From Arthrobacter sp. Soil764 (GTDB lineage Bacteria > Actinomycetota > Actinomycetes > Actinomycetales > Micrococcaceae), in NCBI RefSeq assembly GCF_001428075.1, contig NZ_LMSI01000001.1, positions 287,512 to 351,511 of the forward strand: a stretch of 64,000 nucleotides of DNA. The letters are read 5' to 3'. Below are positions 43,120-52,264 of the stretch, one piece after another. Within the stretch, counting starts at the first letter, position 1. Every line of letters starts with the position of its first letter. Both the position numbers and the translations under genes were made by a program. The notes beneath the pieces are model-generated. The model saw only the letters and a program-made list of their open reading frames with translations. It searched no databases and was not told the origin of the DNA.

Positions 43120-44295
43120 TTAGACGAGCAGGCTTTCCGGAAGGGCAGCGGGGCTCGTGGCAGCGAAAATGGTGTTGTCCAGGTCCGCGACGGAGGACTT
43201 CCCCACGAATCCCATGGCCCCCTTCAGCTCCTCCTGAAGGATTCCGAACACCCGGTCCACGGCGGGCTCACCTCCGGTGGCCAGGGCGTACGCGAACGGA
43301 CGTCCGGCCAGTGCAGCCTTGGCCCCCAGCGCCACTGCCTTGACGATGTCGTGGCCACGCCGCACGCCGCCGTCGAGATAAACCTCCGCGCGGCCGCCAA
43401 CTGCCTCAACAATGGACGGCAGCACATCGATGGTGGCGGGCTGGGAGTCGAACTGCCGGCCGCCGTGGTTGGAGACGAAAATGCCGTCCGCCCCCTCATC
43501 CACTGCCCGGGCTGCGTCCTCGGCGTCCATGATGCCCTTGATCACCAGGTTCCCCTTCCACTCCGAGCGGAGCCTGGCGAAGTCCTCCCAGTTGGCGCCC
43601 GGGTTCTTGTTGGACGCCATCCAGTTGTTCATCTCGTCCATGCGCAGCGGGCGGCCGTTGATCTGGTAGTTCCCGTACGTCATCTTCCGGCCGGTGAGCC
43701 AGCGCCACAGCCAGGCCGGGCGGGTGGCGGCATTGAAGTAGTCGGCAACCGGCGGGCGCGGCGGCATGGACAGGCCATGGTGCAGGTCCCGTTCCCGCTT
43801 GCTGGACGACCCGACGTCGCCTGCCACCACCAGCGTCTCAACTCCCACAGCCCGTGCCCGGTTGATGTAGCTGGCGGTTTCCGCCGGATCCTTCCAGAAG
43901 GCGATCTGCGCCCACAGATTGTTGGGCGCCACCTTCGCCACCTCTTCCAGCGAGCAGCCGGCCCAGGCACTGTGGATGAAGATCGATCCTGCCCTGACCG
44001 CGGCCCTGGCAACGGCAGGATCCGAGCCCGGGTGGAAGATGGTGAGCATTCCCATCGGTGCCACCATCAGCGGCATCGCCAGGGAATGGCCCAGCACGGT
44101 GGTGGACGTATTCATGCCCCGCAGGTCCACCATGGACCGCTGGCGAAGCATCAAGGCATCGAAACGGTCTTCATTCGCGCGCATGGTGGTCTCGTCCAGC
44201 GCACCGCCCTCCAAATAGTCCGAAATCATTTTCGGAAGCTGCTTGCGGGAGGCTTTGCGGTAGTCCTCAACGCTGACAATCCATTTGTTTCTCAA
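43120..44295 (-). CDS. lldD: FMN-dependent alpha-hydroxy-acid dehydrogenase (LldD-like)
   Basis: 391-residue member of the glycolate oxidase/L-lactate dehydrogenase family. FMN- and substrate-binding features: YLEGGALDE near the N-terminus, PMGMLTIFHPGSDPAVARAA, GRPLRMDEMNNW, VIKGIMDAEDAARAVDEGADGIFVSNHGGRQFDSQPATIDVLP with the catalytic His in SNHGGRQ, and the phosphate-binding EVYLDGGVRRGHDIVKAVALGA. L-lactate is the default substrate, but it is the last gene of an ABC importer operon, so another 2-hydroxy acid is possible. TTG start with AGGA upstream; 23 bases from the ATPase gene. Confidence 0.9.
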   Translation of the reverse strand: MRNKWIVSVEDYRKASRKQLPKMISDYLEGGALDETTMRANEDRFDALMLRQRSMVDLRGMNTSTTVLGHSLAMPLMVAPMGMLTIFHPGSDPAVARAAVRAGSIFIHSAWAGCSLEEVAKVAPNNLWAQIAFWKDPAETASYINRARAVGVETLVVAGDVGSSSKRERDLHHGLSMPPRPPVADYFNAATRPAWLWRWLTGRKMTYGNYQINGRPLRMDEMNNWMASNKNPGANWEDFARLRSEWKGNLVIKGIMDAEDAARAVDEGADGIFVSNHGGRQFDSQPATIDVLPSIVEAVGGRAEVYLDGGVRRGHDIVKAVALGAKAALAGRPFAYALATGGEPAVDRVFGILQEELKGAMGFVGKSSVADLDNTIFAATSPAALPESLLV

Positions 44296-44318
44296 GAGTC
44301 CTGCTCCAATGTGAAGGT

Positions 44319-45079
<761 letters not shown>

Positions 45080-45083
<4 letters not shown>

Positions 45084-46042
45084 GGCTGGACCTCCTGGGG
45101 TGCGGTGCGGGAGTTCTCTGCTTTGGCTTTGCGTGTGCGCCGGGTGCTGCGTCCCGGGGTGATGCCGCCCCGGTTGAAGTGCCGCTCAATGAAGTACTGC
45201 CCCAGGCTCAAAATGCTGGTGACCAGCAGGTACCACATACTGGCGGCGATGAGCAGCGGAATGGTTTTGAAGTTGGCGCTGTAGACCAGCTGCGCGGAGT
45301 ACAGCAGCTCGGGGAAGGCCAGGACGCTCACCAGGGAGGTGGTCTTCAGCATGGAGATGGTCTGGTTGCCCGTTGGCGGGATGATGATCTTCATGGCCTG
45401 GGGCAGCACAACCCGGGACAGGATGGCGAAGCGCCGCATGCCGAGGGCTGTGGCCGCTTCCGTCTGCCCCCGGTTGACGCTGAGGAGCCCGGCGCGGACG
45501 ATCTCGGACATGTAGGCGCCTTCATTCAGGCCCAGCCCGAGGATCGCCGCCATGAACGGGGTGATGAGCACGTTGGCATCCACGGAGAAGAACTCAGGAC
45601 CGAACGGCACGCCCACCGCAATCCGCGGGTAGATGGCGGCGATAAAGCCCCAGAAGAGGAGCTGGACGAAGACCGGCACCCCGCGGAAGAGCCACACCAG
45701 GAACGCGGCGGTCCCTGCCACGACGGCGTTAGGCGCGAGCCTGGCCAGCGCCAGCAGGACGCCGACGACGATTCCCACGGCCATGGAGATGGCCGTCAGT
45801 CCCAGTGTCCGCAGGAGACCGGTGAACAGCCGCTCCGAGGTGAACCAGCCGAAGACCACGTTCCACTCGAAACGAGGATTGGTGATGAGGGAGTAACTGA
45901 TCAGGAAGATCGCGAAGAGGACGATTGCCGCGGTTAGCCACAACCCTCCGTGGCGCTGGTGGGGACGGCCCTGGAGAAGCTGGCGGTCCAGCCCGTCCCC
46001 GGCTGGTGCCTTGGCGTCAGGTTCCGTGGCTGTGTTGGCCAT
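45080..46042 (-). CDS. Polar amino acid-type ABC transporter permease
   Basis: 320 residues from the ATG at 46042, four bases after the stop of the binding-protein gene. A polar N-terminal extension (about 1-40), then five to six membrane segments of the HisM/GlnP family. The ABC contact loop is [47 protein letters not shown] basic C-terminal tail ([10 protein letters not shown]) follows. A single permease gene implies a homodimer. Substrate undetermined. Confidence 0.93.
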
Positions 46043-46046
46043 GGGG

Positions 46047-46961
46047 CTACTGCGCTTTGTTGAAGGCGAAGTCAGAGATTGCACCGCTGCCTACACCCCA
46101 CTTATCGAGGATTTCCTTGTACTTGCCGCTCTTGGCAAGGGACTCCATGCCGAGCTGGATGGCCTTCTCCAGTCCCGCGCCCTTTTTGAAGCCGATGCTG
46201 ACGGGGGAGACGTCCTTCTCGCCCAGCAGCTCGATCTGGCCGCCCTGCTTGATGGCATAACCCAGGGTGGGTCCGTCAATGTAGACGGCATCAATCCGGC
46301 CGGCGGTCAGCGCGAGGTTGGGGGCCTGCATGTCCGGGTAGGTCATGGCCTCAATCGCCGGGCTGCCGGCCGCCGTGCAGGCCTGGGACAGGGCGGGGAG
46401 GCGCTTGAGGTCCTGGAAGGAACCCTTCAGCACGCCGACGCGCTTGCCGCAGAGGGTGTCCAGCGTGAGGTGCTGCGGGTTGCCCGGAGCCACGCCAATG
46501 CCACTGCCTGACTGGTAGTAGTCGACGAAATCAAGCACTTTCATGCGTTCCGTTGACGGGGACATCTGTGAGACGGCCATGTCGAACTTGCCGGCCGCTA
46601 TACCGGGGATGATGCCATCGAACGGGCCGCTCTTGACCTCCGTTTTCAGGCCGAGCGTCTGCCCCAGGGCCATGGCAATCTCAGGGTCCACGCCTTGGAT
46701 GGTTGTTCCGTCCGCGGCCATGAAGTGTAGCGGCGGGGAGCTCTGGCTCATGGTGACGGTCAGGGTTCCCTTGTCCCGTGCGTCTTTGGGGAGGGCAGCC
46801 GCGGCGGCGTCGTCGACTTTGACGGCCTCCGCGGAACCGGTGGATTTAGGAGCGTCGGACTGGGCCGAGCTGGTCATTTCCGGGTTGGAGCACCCGGAGA
46901 GAAGGACGCTTGCCATGGAAATTGCGGCGACGGTTACCAACATCGATCGAAACTGAATCAT
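46047..46961 (-). CDS. Substrate-binding lipoprotein of the ABC importer
   Basis: 304-residue lipoprotein with lipobox LLSGC (Cys near residue 24) and an SBP_bac_3-type fold: GTLTVTMSQSSPPLHFMAADGTTIQGVDPEIAMALGQTLGLKTEVKSGPFDGIIPGIAAGKFDMAVSQMSPSTERMKVLDFVDYYQSGSGIGV. The usual amino-acid carboxylate Arg of this family is not obvious in the SPSTERMK stretch apart from the Arg there. First gene of the four-gene operon with permease, ATPase and hydroxy-acid dehydrogenase, and divergent from a GntR regulator. Confidence 0.92.
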   Translation of the reverse strand: MIQFRSMLVTVAAISMASVLLSGCSNPEMTSSAQSDAPKSTGSAEAVKVDDAAAAALPKDARDKGTLTVTMSQSSPPLHFMAADGTTIQGVDPEIAMALGQTLGLKTEVKSGPFDGIIPGIAAGKFDMAVSQMSPSTERMKVLDFVDYYQSGSGIGVAPGNPQHLTLDTLCGKRVGVLKGSFQDLKRLPALSQACTAAGSPAIEAMTYPDMQAPNLALTAGRIDAVYIDGPTLGYAIKQGGQIELLGEKDVSPVSIGFKKGAGLEKAIQLGMESLAKSGKYKEILDKWGVGSGAISDFAFNKAQ

Positions 46962-47034
46962 CTACACGCCTTCGGATCTGGGGGAGGAGGGTGATGGGAG
47001 AGCTGTGTTACAGATCACTTTGCTGTCCGGTATC

Positions 47035-47047
47035 ATGTACCGTACAT
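47035..47047. promoter_or_regulatory. Operator candidate ATGTACCGTACAT
   Basis: A perfect 13-bp palindrome (ATGTAC-C-GTACAT) in the 190-base region between the divergent binding-protein gene and the GntR gene. A further half-site-like CATGCAC follows at 47048-47054. Palindromes of this type are bound by FCD-GntR regulators, and the neighbour at 47151 is one, so autoregulation and control of the ABC operon are likely. Confidence 0.6.
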
Positions 47048-47150
47048 CATGCACGATTTTCTGCAAACAGCTTTCCCCTTTCTCCGGTTTGTGACGGGGA
47101 CGGTGTCAGCACCTCCTCCAACTGCCCGAAGATTCGCATAGGATTCCGAA

Positions 47151-47852
47151 ATGAACGCCGCTTCGCCTGAAGAAGAAGTCCTAATCCCCGGCCGGCCGAT
47201 GTTGGTGGACCAGGTGTTTGAGGCCATCCTGTCCCTGTTGCTGGATGACAAGATCTCCACCGGATCGCCGCTGAGTATCGATGGACTGGCCAAGCGCTTC
47301 AAGGTTTCCTCAACCCCGGTGCGGGAAGCGCTGGCACGCCTGGAAACAACCGGAATGGTCAGGCGGGAAGCACTGCGCGGATACAAGGTGGCGCCGGAAC
47401 CCACGGCCAGCGATATTGCCGCGCTGCTGACTTCCCGGCAGATTCTTGAACCCGCCTGCACCAACATTGCCGCCGGCAATTCAACGGATGAGTTAGTGGC
47501 GGACCTGGAAGGGTTTCACCGCGACCTCGAGGCGTCCCGACGGGGCGGTGACACGTTTGCCGGCTACCGCGCCTACTGGAAGGCGGACGAGAACTTTCAC
47601 CGGCGGATCGTGGAGGCCACGGACAACGAGTTCCTCTTGAGGGCCTACTCCGCCATTGAGGGAAGTATCCAGCGGTTCCGGCTCATGGTTCACAACGACA
47701 TGAGCGGGGACCATACGGTACAGGAGCACCAAGCCATCATTGATGCCATCAAAGCCGGTGATCCCGCAACTGCCACCGCGGCCATGGACAAACACATTGA
47801 GGGGATCAGGTCCCGCTCCCTTAGTCTCGCCAAGTTCGGACAGCAGGCCTGA
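47151..47852 (+). CDS. GntR/FCD-family regulator of the ABC-hydroxyacid dehydrogenase operon
   Basis: 233 residues. N-terminal GntR winged helix (LVDQVFEAILSLLLDDKISTGSPLSIDGLAKRFKVSSTPVREALARLETTGMVRREALRGYKVA, about 17-82) and FCD C-terminal domain with the metal-binding pattern (ADENFHRRIVEATDNEFLL, QEHQAIIDAIKAGD, MDKHIEGIR). It diverges from the importer operon. The probable ligand is the imported or oxidised substrate. A third GntR of this class in the window, not closely similar to the other two. Confidence 0.9.
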   Translation: MNAASPEEEVLIPGRPMLVDQVFEAILSLLLDDKISTGSPLSIDGLAKRFKVSSTPVREALARLETTGMVRREALRGYKVAPEPTASDIAALLTSRQILEPACTNIAAGNSTDELVADLEGFHRDLEASRRGGDTFAGYRAYWKADENFHRRIVEATDNEFLLRAYSAIEGSIQRFRLMVHNDMSGDHTVQEHQAIIDAIKAGDPATATAAMDKHIEGIRSRSLSLAKFGQQA

Positions 47853-48071
47853 AGTGCAGCAGCCACAGACTTGTGGCCCCGTGGAATGCGGGCGTAAATA
47901 AAAGTCAAGGTTTGGGCGTGAGGAGAGCACGCTGGCATACCTTTTCCGGCGTCAGGCCTCCAAAGCCCACCGTTAGGTTCCGTGGAGCATCTTGGGGCAA
48001 GTATCCCGGCCGGCAGATTCAGGTATCGCTTTACTGGTCCAATGTCCAGAGCGGGCGCATAGCCTGCATCC

Positions 48072-48221
48072 ATGTTAAAAGCCGTGTTCCGAAGCAGACG
48101 TAAATCGAGATGCCGTTTCTGCGGACGGCCGCTGCCTCAAAATCCCTCCGCGATGTTTTGCTCCCGCGACTGCTACGACAGCTACCAGGCCAGCAACGAC
48201 ACTTCCCGCCACGAACAGTAG
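48072..48221 (+). CDS. 49-residue zinc-ribbon microprotein
   Basis: ATG at 48072. A basic head (MLKAVFRSRRKSR) is followed by a four-Cys zinc-ribbon: CRFCGRPLPQ then FCSRDCYDSYQ, i.e. CxxC and CxxxC with a 12-residue spacer, as in small DUF2116-type or MYM/FCS-like zinc fingers. It ends 82 bases before the glutamine amidotransferase start. No strong ribosome-binding site. The complete zinc-site geometry makes it likely to be real. Confidence 0.6.
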   Translation: MLKAVFRSRRKSRCRFCGRPLPQNPSAMFCSRDCYDSYQASNDTSRHEQ

Positions 48222-48303
48222 CTTCATTTTTGGCTGGTACGTGGCGGCGGAAGTCAGCCGGACTGAAAGCCTGGCACTCAAGGTTGCAGGGAAGGAGCGT
48301 TCC

Positions 48304-49173
48304 GTGTGCCGGTTGTTCGGGCTGCACGCCGGGTCCCGGCCCGTCCGCGCTACCTTCTGGCTCCTGGACGCCCCGGACAGCCTGTCAGAGCAGAGCAGGA
48401 AAGAGCCCGACGGTGCGGGGATCGGGACCTTCGATTCCGACGGCGGCGCGCGGGTCACCAAACGGCCGCTCGCCGCGTGGGAGGACCACGCCTTTGCCCG
48501 GGAGGCACGGGAGCTGAGAAGCACCACCTTCCTGGCCCACGTCCGGTACGCCAGCACCGGTGCGCACACCATGGTGAACACCCACCCGTTCGAGCAGGAC
48601 GGGCGGCTGTTCGCGCACAACGGCGCCTTCCACGGGCTGGGCCGGCTGGAGGAGCGGATTCGTGAACTGGGCGTGGCGGGGCTGGTGCAGGGCCAGACCG
48701 ACAGCGAACGCCTCTTTGCCCTCATCACTGCCGAGACCCGCAGGGCCGGCGGGGACGTGGCGGAAGGCATCATCCGGGCGGTGGGCTGGGCGGCCGGCGA
48801 ACTGCCCGTCCTGGCCCTGAACATCATTGTGACCACGGCGGCGGACCTCTGGGCGCTCCGCTACCCGGCAACCCACCCGCTGTACATCCTGGAAAGGGAC
48901 CCCTCGGCTGAGCCCGCCCCGGCAGCACCGCTGGACGCCAGGAGTGCCCGAATCCACTCCCGAAGCACCGAACTGTCGGGTTCCCGTTCGGTCCTCTTTG
49001 CCACGAAGCCGATGAACCAGAACCCCGGCTGGCGGCCGCTGGCGCCGGGGGAGCTGGTGCACGTTGGCCCGGACCTGGCGGTGACCTGCACCTACCCCTT
49101 CCCGGACCAACCCGCCCACCCTCTCACGCTCGCCGACCTCGATCCATCCGCGGCGGCGTCGCAAACGTCCTGA
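48304..49173 (+). CDS. Class II glutamine amidotransferase
   Basis: 289 residues. The GTG at 48304 with AAGGAG upstream puts Cys at position 2 (MCRLFGLHAG), the N-terminal nucleophile that removes the start Met. Other glutaminase motifs: LAHVRYASTGAHTMVNTHPFEQDGRLFAHNGAFHG (glutamine-binding Arg, Asn and Gly) and GQTDSERLFALI with the substrate-binding Asp. No synthase domain is fused; such stand-alone proteins (YafJ type) have no settled role, possibly in glutamine hydrolysis for another enzyme. The C-terminal quarter has a divergent tail with a proline-rich end. Confidence 0.9.
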   Translation: MCRLFGLHAGSRPVRATFWLLDAPDSLSEQSRKEPDGAGIGTFDSDGGARVTKRPLAAWEDHAFAREARELRSTTFLAHVRYASTGAHTMVNTHPFEQDGRLFAHNGAFHGLGRLEERIRELGVAGLVQGQTDSERLFALITAETRRAGGDVAEGIIRAVGWAAGELPVLALNIIVTTAADLWALRYPATHPLYILERDPSAEPAPAAPLDARSARIHSRSTELSGSRSVLFATKPMNQNPGWRPLAPGELVHVGPDLAVTCTYPFPDQPAHPLTLADLDPSAAASQTS

Positions 49174-49188
49174 CGGGCCCGGCCGCTC

Positions 49189-49728
49189 CTATCGCGCTGG
49201 CGGTGGCGTGCCCCGCCGCATCAACGTGGCCGCGCTATACGCCGCTGCGAGGACCAGCATGCTGCCCAGCCATCCAGCCGCGAGGAACATCAAGGTCCTG
49301 CGGTCGATTTCCTCAAAGGGTGCCAGCGACTGACCGGCCACTACCACTTTGCCGGCCGCCTGCTTGGCGACGATTGCCATCCGCAAGCCGGGATCGGGCT
49401 GCCAGGTCACCGTGTCGCTGCCCGACGCCCTTGCCGCATTGAGCACCCCGGCCGGTACCACGGGAATGGTCCCGTGCAGGGTCACGGTGGAGGAAAGCGG
49501 GCTGTTGCCGTCCCCGTAAACGATGAGGAAGACGCCACTGTCATGTGTCAGTTCCAGCCGGGGGCCTGTCATTGGATCGGATCCCGCTTGTTGAAGCCGC
49601 GCTGCGGCCGCGGCGGCAGGCGCCATGTTGGCCGACTGGCGGCCAATCTGCTGGAGGGTGACGTAGATGCTCCCAAAGGCGAGTGTGGTGATGATGACCG
49701 CCGCCAGGCACCAGATGATCCTTCTCAT
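49189..49728 (-). CDS. Two-TM protein with an extracytoplasmic domain
   Basis: 179 residues: an N-terminal membrane segment (about 5-25), an external domain of about 110 residues (LELTHDSGVFLIVYGDGNSPLSSTVTLHGTIPVVPAGVL, then TVTWQPDPGLRMAIVAKQAAGKVVVAGQSL), a second membrane segment (about 145-167) and a short basic tail. This resembles the sensor part of histidine kinases without the kinase; the AGQSLAPFEE ending just before the second TM is reminiscent of such sensors. A stand-alone regulator or a kinase fragment. Function unknown. Confidence 0.75.
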   Translation of the reverse strand: MRRIIWCLAAVIITTLAFGSIYVTLQQIGRQSANMAPAAAAAARLQQAGSDPMTGPRLELTHDSGVFLIVYGDGNSPLSSTVTLHGTIPVVPAGVLNAARASGSDTVTWQPDPGLRMAIVAKQAAGKVVVAGQSLAPFEEIDRRTLMFLAAGWLGSMLVLAAAYSAATLMRRGTPPPAR

Positions 49729-49853
49729 GGGAATATGATGCGCTCACGTCCCTGACAATGGGGTGCACCAGGGAAACCTGCCAACCGCTCACGCTGGCCA
49801 TCCTGCAACCGTCCGCGCCGCCGTCGTAAACGTCCTGACGCCAGGTGCTTCTT

Positions 49854-50585
49854 TTACGTGTTGGGCGTGGCCGCCTTCTTCTGCAAGGCCTCTGCCATCT
49901 TCTGCACCTTGGCGCCGTAGCCGCCGTTCAGCGCGGTGTCCTTGATCATTTTCGCCTGGGCGTCCAGGTCCGCCGGGGCGGCGTTCTTGAGGGCCGTCAG
50001 GTCCGCCTGGAGGTTTGCGGGGAGCTTGGCGAACAGCTTGGGGTGGCTGATGAGCTGGTCCGCCACCTTTTGCAGCCCCGCGCCAGGATTGTCCGAGCTG
50101 AATGCAGTGCGCAGCTCCTGGCGCAGGCCGGCCAGGCCAGTGGCGGTCTTCTCCAGCGCTTCGGCACGCTTCTGGATCTCGGGGCCGTAGCCGCCGGAGA
50201 GGGCGGTGGTCTTGATCTTGTAGGCGTCCTTCACCCGGTCTGCCGGGGCGGCGTCCTTGAGCGTGGTCACATCCGCCTGGAGGGCCGCGGGGAGCTTGGC
50301 GAACAGCTTCGGGTGGTTGACCAGCGCCGCGGCCGCCTTCGCCGCGTGGTCTCCGGCGGCCTGCGGGCTGTCCGCGTTCAGGCGCAGGAAGGCCTCAAGA
50401 CCGCCGGCACCCTTTACCGCCTTGGTCTCGCTGCTTGCAGCGGGGGAAGCTGCCGAGGAGGGTGTTGGGCTGGGTGATGCGGACGCGGCGCCGACGCCCG
50501 CGGCGGCCATGGCACCGGCGGCCAGGAGGGCTGCCGCTCCGACGCCGATGCGGGCTTTCATTGACGGGATAGATGGTTTCACCAC
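49854..50585 (-). CDS. Secreted protein with two tandem alpha-helical repeats
   Basis: 243 residues from the GTG at 50585 (GGAAGGA six bases upstream; the next codon is also GTG). Signal peptide (KARIGVGAAALLAAGAMAAAGVGAASA), a Ser/Pro/Ala linker, then two related repeats of about 85 residues. Each has HPKLFAKLPAxLQADxTxLKxAAPAD followed by a conserved TALxGGYGxxxQKxAEALxK ending (first about 90-150, second about 180-240). The repeats are helical and rich in Ala and Lys. I do not recognise the family. Likely envelope-associated or secreted. Confidence 0.8.
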   Translation of the reverse strand: MVKPSIPSMKARIGVGAAALLAAGAMAAAGVGAASASPSPTPSSAASPAASSETKAVKGAGGLEAFLRLNADSPQAAGDHAAKAAAALVNHPKLFAKLPAALQADVTTLKDAAPADRVKDAYKIKTTALSGGYGPEIQKRAEALEKTATGLAGLRQELRTAFSSDNPGAGLQKVADQLISHPKLFAKLPANLQADLTALKNAAPADLDAQAKMIKDTALNGGYGAKVQKMAEALQKKAATPNT

Positions 50586-50748
50586 GGTGTGTCCTTCCAC
50601 ATTTGCGCATGCGTTCGCGCCGGGGCATGGGCCGGCGCACGCAGTTTCACTTTAGGAGCGCAGGCTGGGGAAATGCTGAGAGCCGTCCTCAGCAGGCACC
50701 ACTCCAAATCCATCAACTATGCTCGGATCTGGTCTGGTGGACTGTACT

Positions 50749-50770
50749 CCCGGTTTGACCGGGCTTTTTT
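50749..50770 (+). terminator. Intrinsic terminator upstream of the LysM gene
   Basis: CCCGGT (50749-50754), loop TTG, ACCGGG (50758-50763), C, then six T (50765-50770): a canonical rho-independent terminator on the plus strand. No plus-strand gene precedes it (the gene at 49854-50585 is on the other strand), and the LysM lipoprotein starts 40 bases later. It may therefore attenuate the leader of that gene or end a short unannotated RNA. Confidence 0.7.
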
Positions 50771-50809
50771 GGGGGGATGCTCGTGCTGAAAATCGTCGGT
50801 GGTTCAAAG

Positions 50810-51835
50810 ATGCGGAAAGGGCTCACGGCGACCTGGGCGCTCGCCACTGGTCTCTTACTCCTGCCGATGGGACTCACCTCATGCAGCTACTCCGAGCCTT
50901 CTTCGGCAGTGGTATCGACTGCCGCGCCCGCGTCGCCGGCTAGCACGGCTAAGTCAAAGCCGGTTTTGGGCGGGGAGACCCAGGCCGACTCTTTTGGGAA
51001 TGTGGACTTCTACACGACAGTCCCAGGCGACACTCTGGCGAACGTAGCTGTCACCTACAAACTTTCCGAAGCGAAGGTCGCCGAATTCAACGGAATCCAG
51101 CCAGGGGCGTCTTTGACCCCGGGCACAAAGCTCCGGTTGATACCGGCCGGGCCGACGACGGGCGCCAAGGGGGCCGCCACAACGGACGCAAACGGGATCC
51201 CCACAAGTGTCGTACTCGAACCTGAGGACACTCTCAGCGGTATCACCTACCGATTCAACATCACAGAAGAGCAGTTGGCAGAGGCAAACAAAGTCCCCTT
51301 CACATACGAAAAGGGCAACGTCTACTTCATCCAAGCCGGACACACGATTCAACTTCAGAAGAACCCCGTGGACAGCAGGTCCGGCACCGGAACAGCCGTC
51401 AACAACTCATTTGGCCAAACGGTTTTCTACACCACGGTTGAAGGCGACTCCTTCGACGGCATCGGATACAAATTCCGTGTCACCACGGCCCAGCTCCTGG
51501 CCTACAACCCTGGACTCGTTGAAAACCAACTTGGTGCCGGCAGCAAGCTTCGGCTGATCGCCGGGGATGTGAAGATTGAGGGCGCCCAAGGCACGTACAC
51601 CGCAGACCCCGAAGGAATCCCCCTCACCTACACCACCGCTCCTGGTGACACCGAGCGCCAGATATCCTTCCGCTTCGGGATGCCGGACTTGGCGGATCTG
51701 GAAGCGGCAAACCGCCCGTCCACTGGCACGGGTCGCGTCTGGTACGAATTCTCCGACCTTCCAACCGGACACCTCGCTCCGGGCCAGGTCATCAGCCTCT
51801 CCCTGGCCCGTCCCATCAACAAACCCGAAGCCTGA
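50810..51835 (+). CDS. LysM-domain lipoprotein
   Basis: 341 residues from the ATG at 50810, chosen because it gives a proper lipoprotein signal (RKGLTATWALATGLLLLPMGLTSC, lipobox LTSC with Cys near residue 25) and a GGTGG upstream; ATG 50777 and GTG 50783 are alternatives. The exported part has four LysM-like repeats: FYTTVPGDTLANVAVTYKLS (about 67), LEPEDTLSGITYRFNI (about 136), FYTTVEGDSFDGIGYKFRVT (about 205) and YTTAPGDTERQISFRFGM (about 275). It probably binds peptidoglycan. Similar lipoproteins are linked to wall remodelling. Confidence 0.85.
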   Translation: MRKGLTATWALATGLLLLPMGLTSCSYSEPSSAVVSTAAPASPASTAKSKPVLGGETQADSFGNVDFYTTVPGDTLANVAVTYKLSEAKVAEFNGIQPGASLTPGTKLRLIPAGPTTGAKGAATTDANGIPTSVVLEPEDTLSGITYRFNITEEQLAEANKVPFTYEKGNVYFIQAGHTIQLQKNPVDSRSGTGTAVNNSFGQTVFYTTVEGDSFDGIGYKFRVTTAQLLAYNPGLVENQLGAGSKLRLIAGDVKIEGAQGTYTADPEGIPLTYTTAPGDTERQISFRFGMPDLADLEAANRPSTGTGRVWYEFSDLPTGHLAPGQVISLSLARPINKPEA

Positions 51836-51881
51836 CCTGCCACGCCTCTGCAAAGCGCCGGGTGCCGATTATGCTCGGCCT

Positions 51882-52262
51882 ATGAAGATGCGTGATCCCC
51901 AGGCGAAGCCTGTTCCTGCCGGCAAACTGGGTTTTTGGCAGCAGCGGACATGGATGTGGATTGTCGCCGCGGGATTCGACGTGTACATCCTTGGTTTCGT
52001 CATCGGGCTGCAGCCCTCCGGCCCTCTCTGCGGCAGCCCCTTGTTCCCGAACAGCCGTGCTGCTGAACAGCTCGACTTTGCGCAAGGCAATGTTGGGGCG
52101 GCGGCCACGTGCTATCGGACTATCGAAGCCGATTCCGTCCCTGTCTGGATCCTCATGGCCCTGGGCGTCGGCCTGGTCCTGACCGGAGTGGTGGTTCGGA
52201 TAGTCCGTATCCGGCTTTTCGCCGGCTCCGCCGGTGATGGGAAAGCCGGCCAGGCGCTGTAG
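51882..52262 (+). CDS. Two-TM membrane protein
   Basis: 126 residues from the ATG at 51882. Two membrane segments (about 23-44, MWIVAAGFDVYILGFVIGL, and about 90-108, ILMALGVGLVLTGVVVRI) flank an external loop of about 45 residues with two Cys (PLCGSPLFP and AATCYRTIE) that could form a disulfide. Ends two bases from the convergent transporter gene at 52265. Function unknown. Confidence 0.7.
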   Translation: MKMRDPQAKPVPAGKLGFWQQRTWMWIVAAGFDVYILGFVIGLQPSGPLCGSPLFPNSRAAEQLDFAQGNVGAAATCYRTIEADSVPVWILMALGVGLVLTGVVVRIVRIRLFAGSAGDGKAGQAL

Positions 52263-52264
52263 AG

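Noticed and set aside
50640..50760. Possible c-di-AMP (ydaO-type) riboswitch before the LysM gene
   Set aside because: The conserved core elements I know for this class could not be found by eye; only the terminator is supported.
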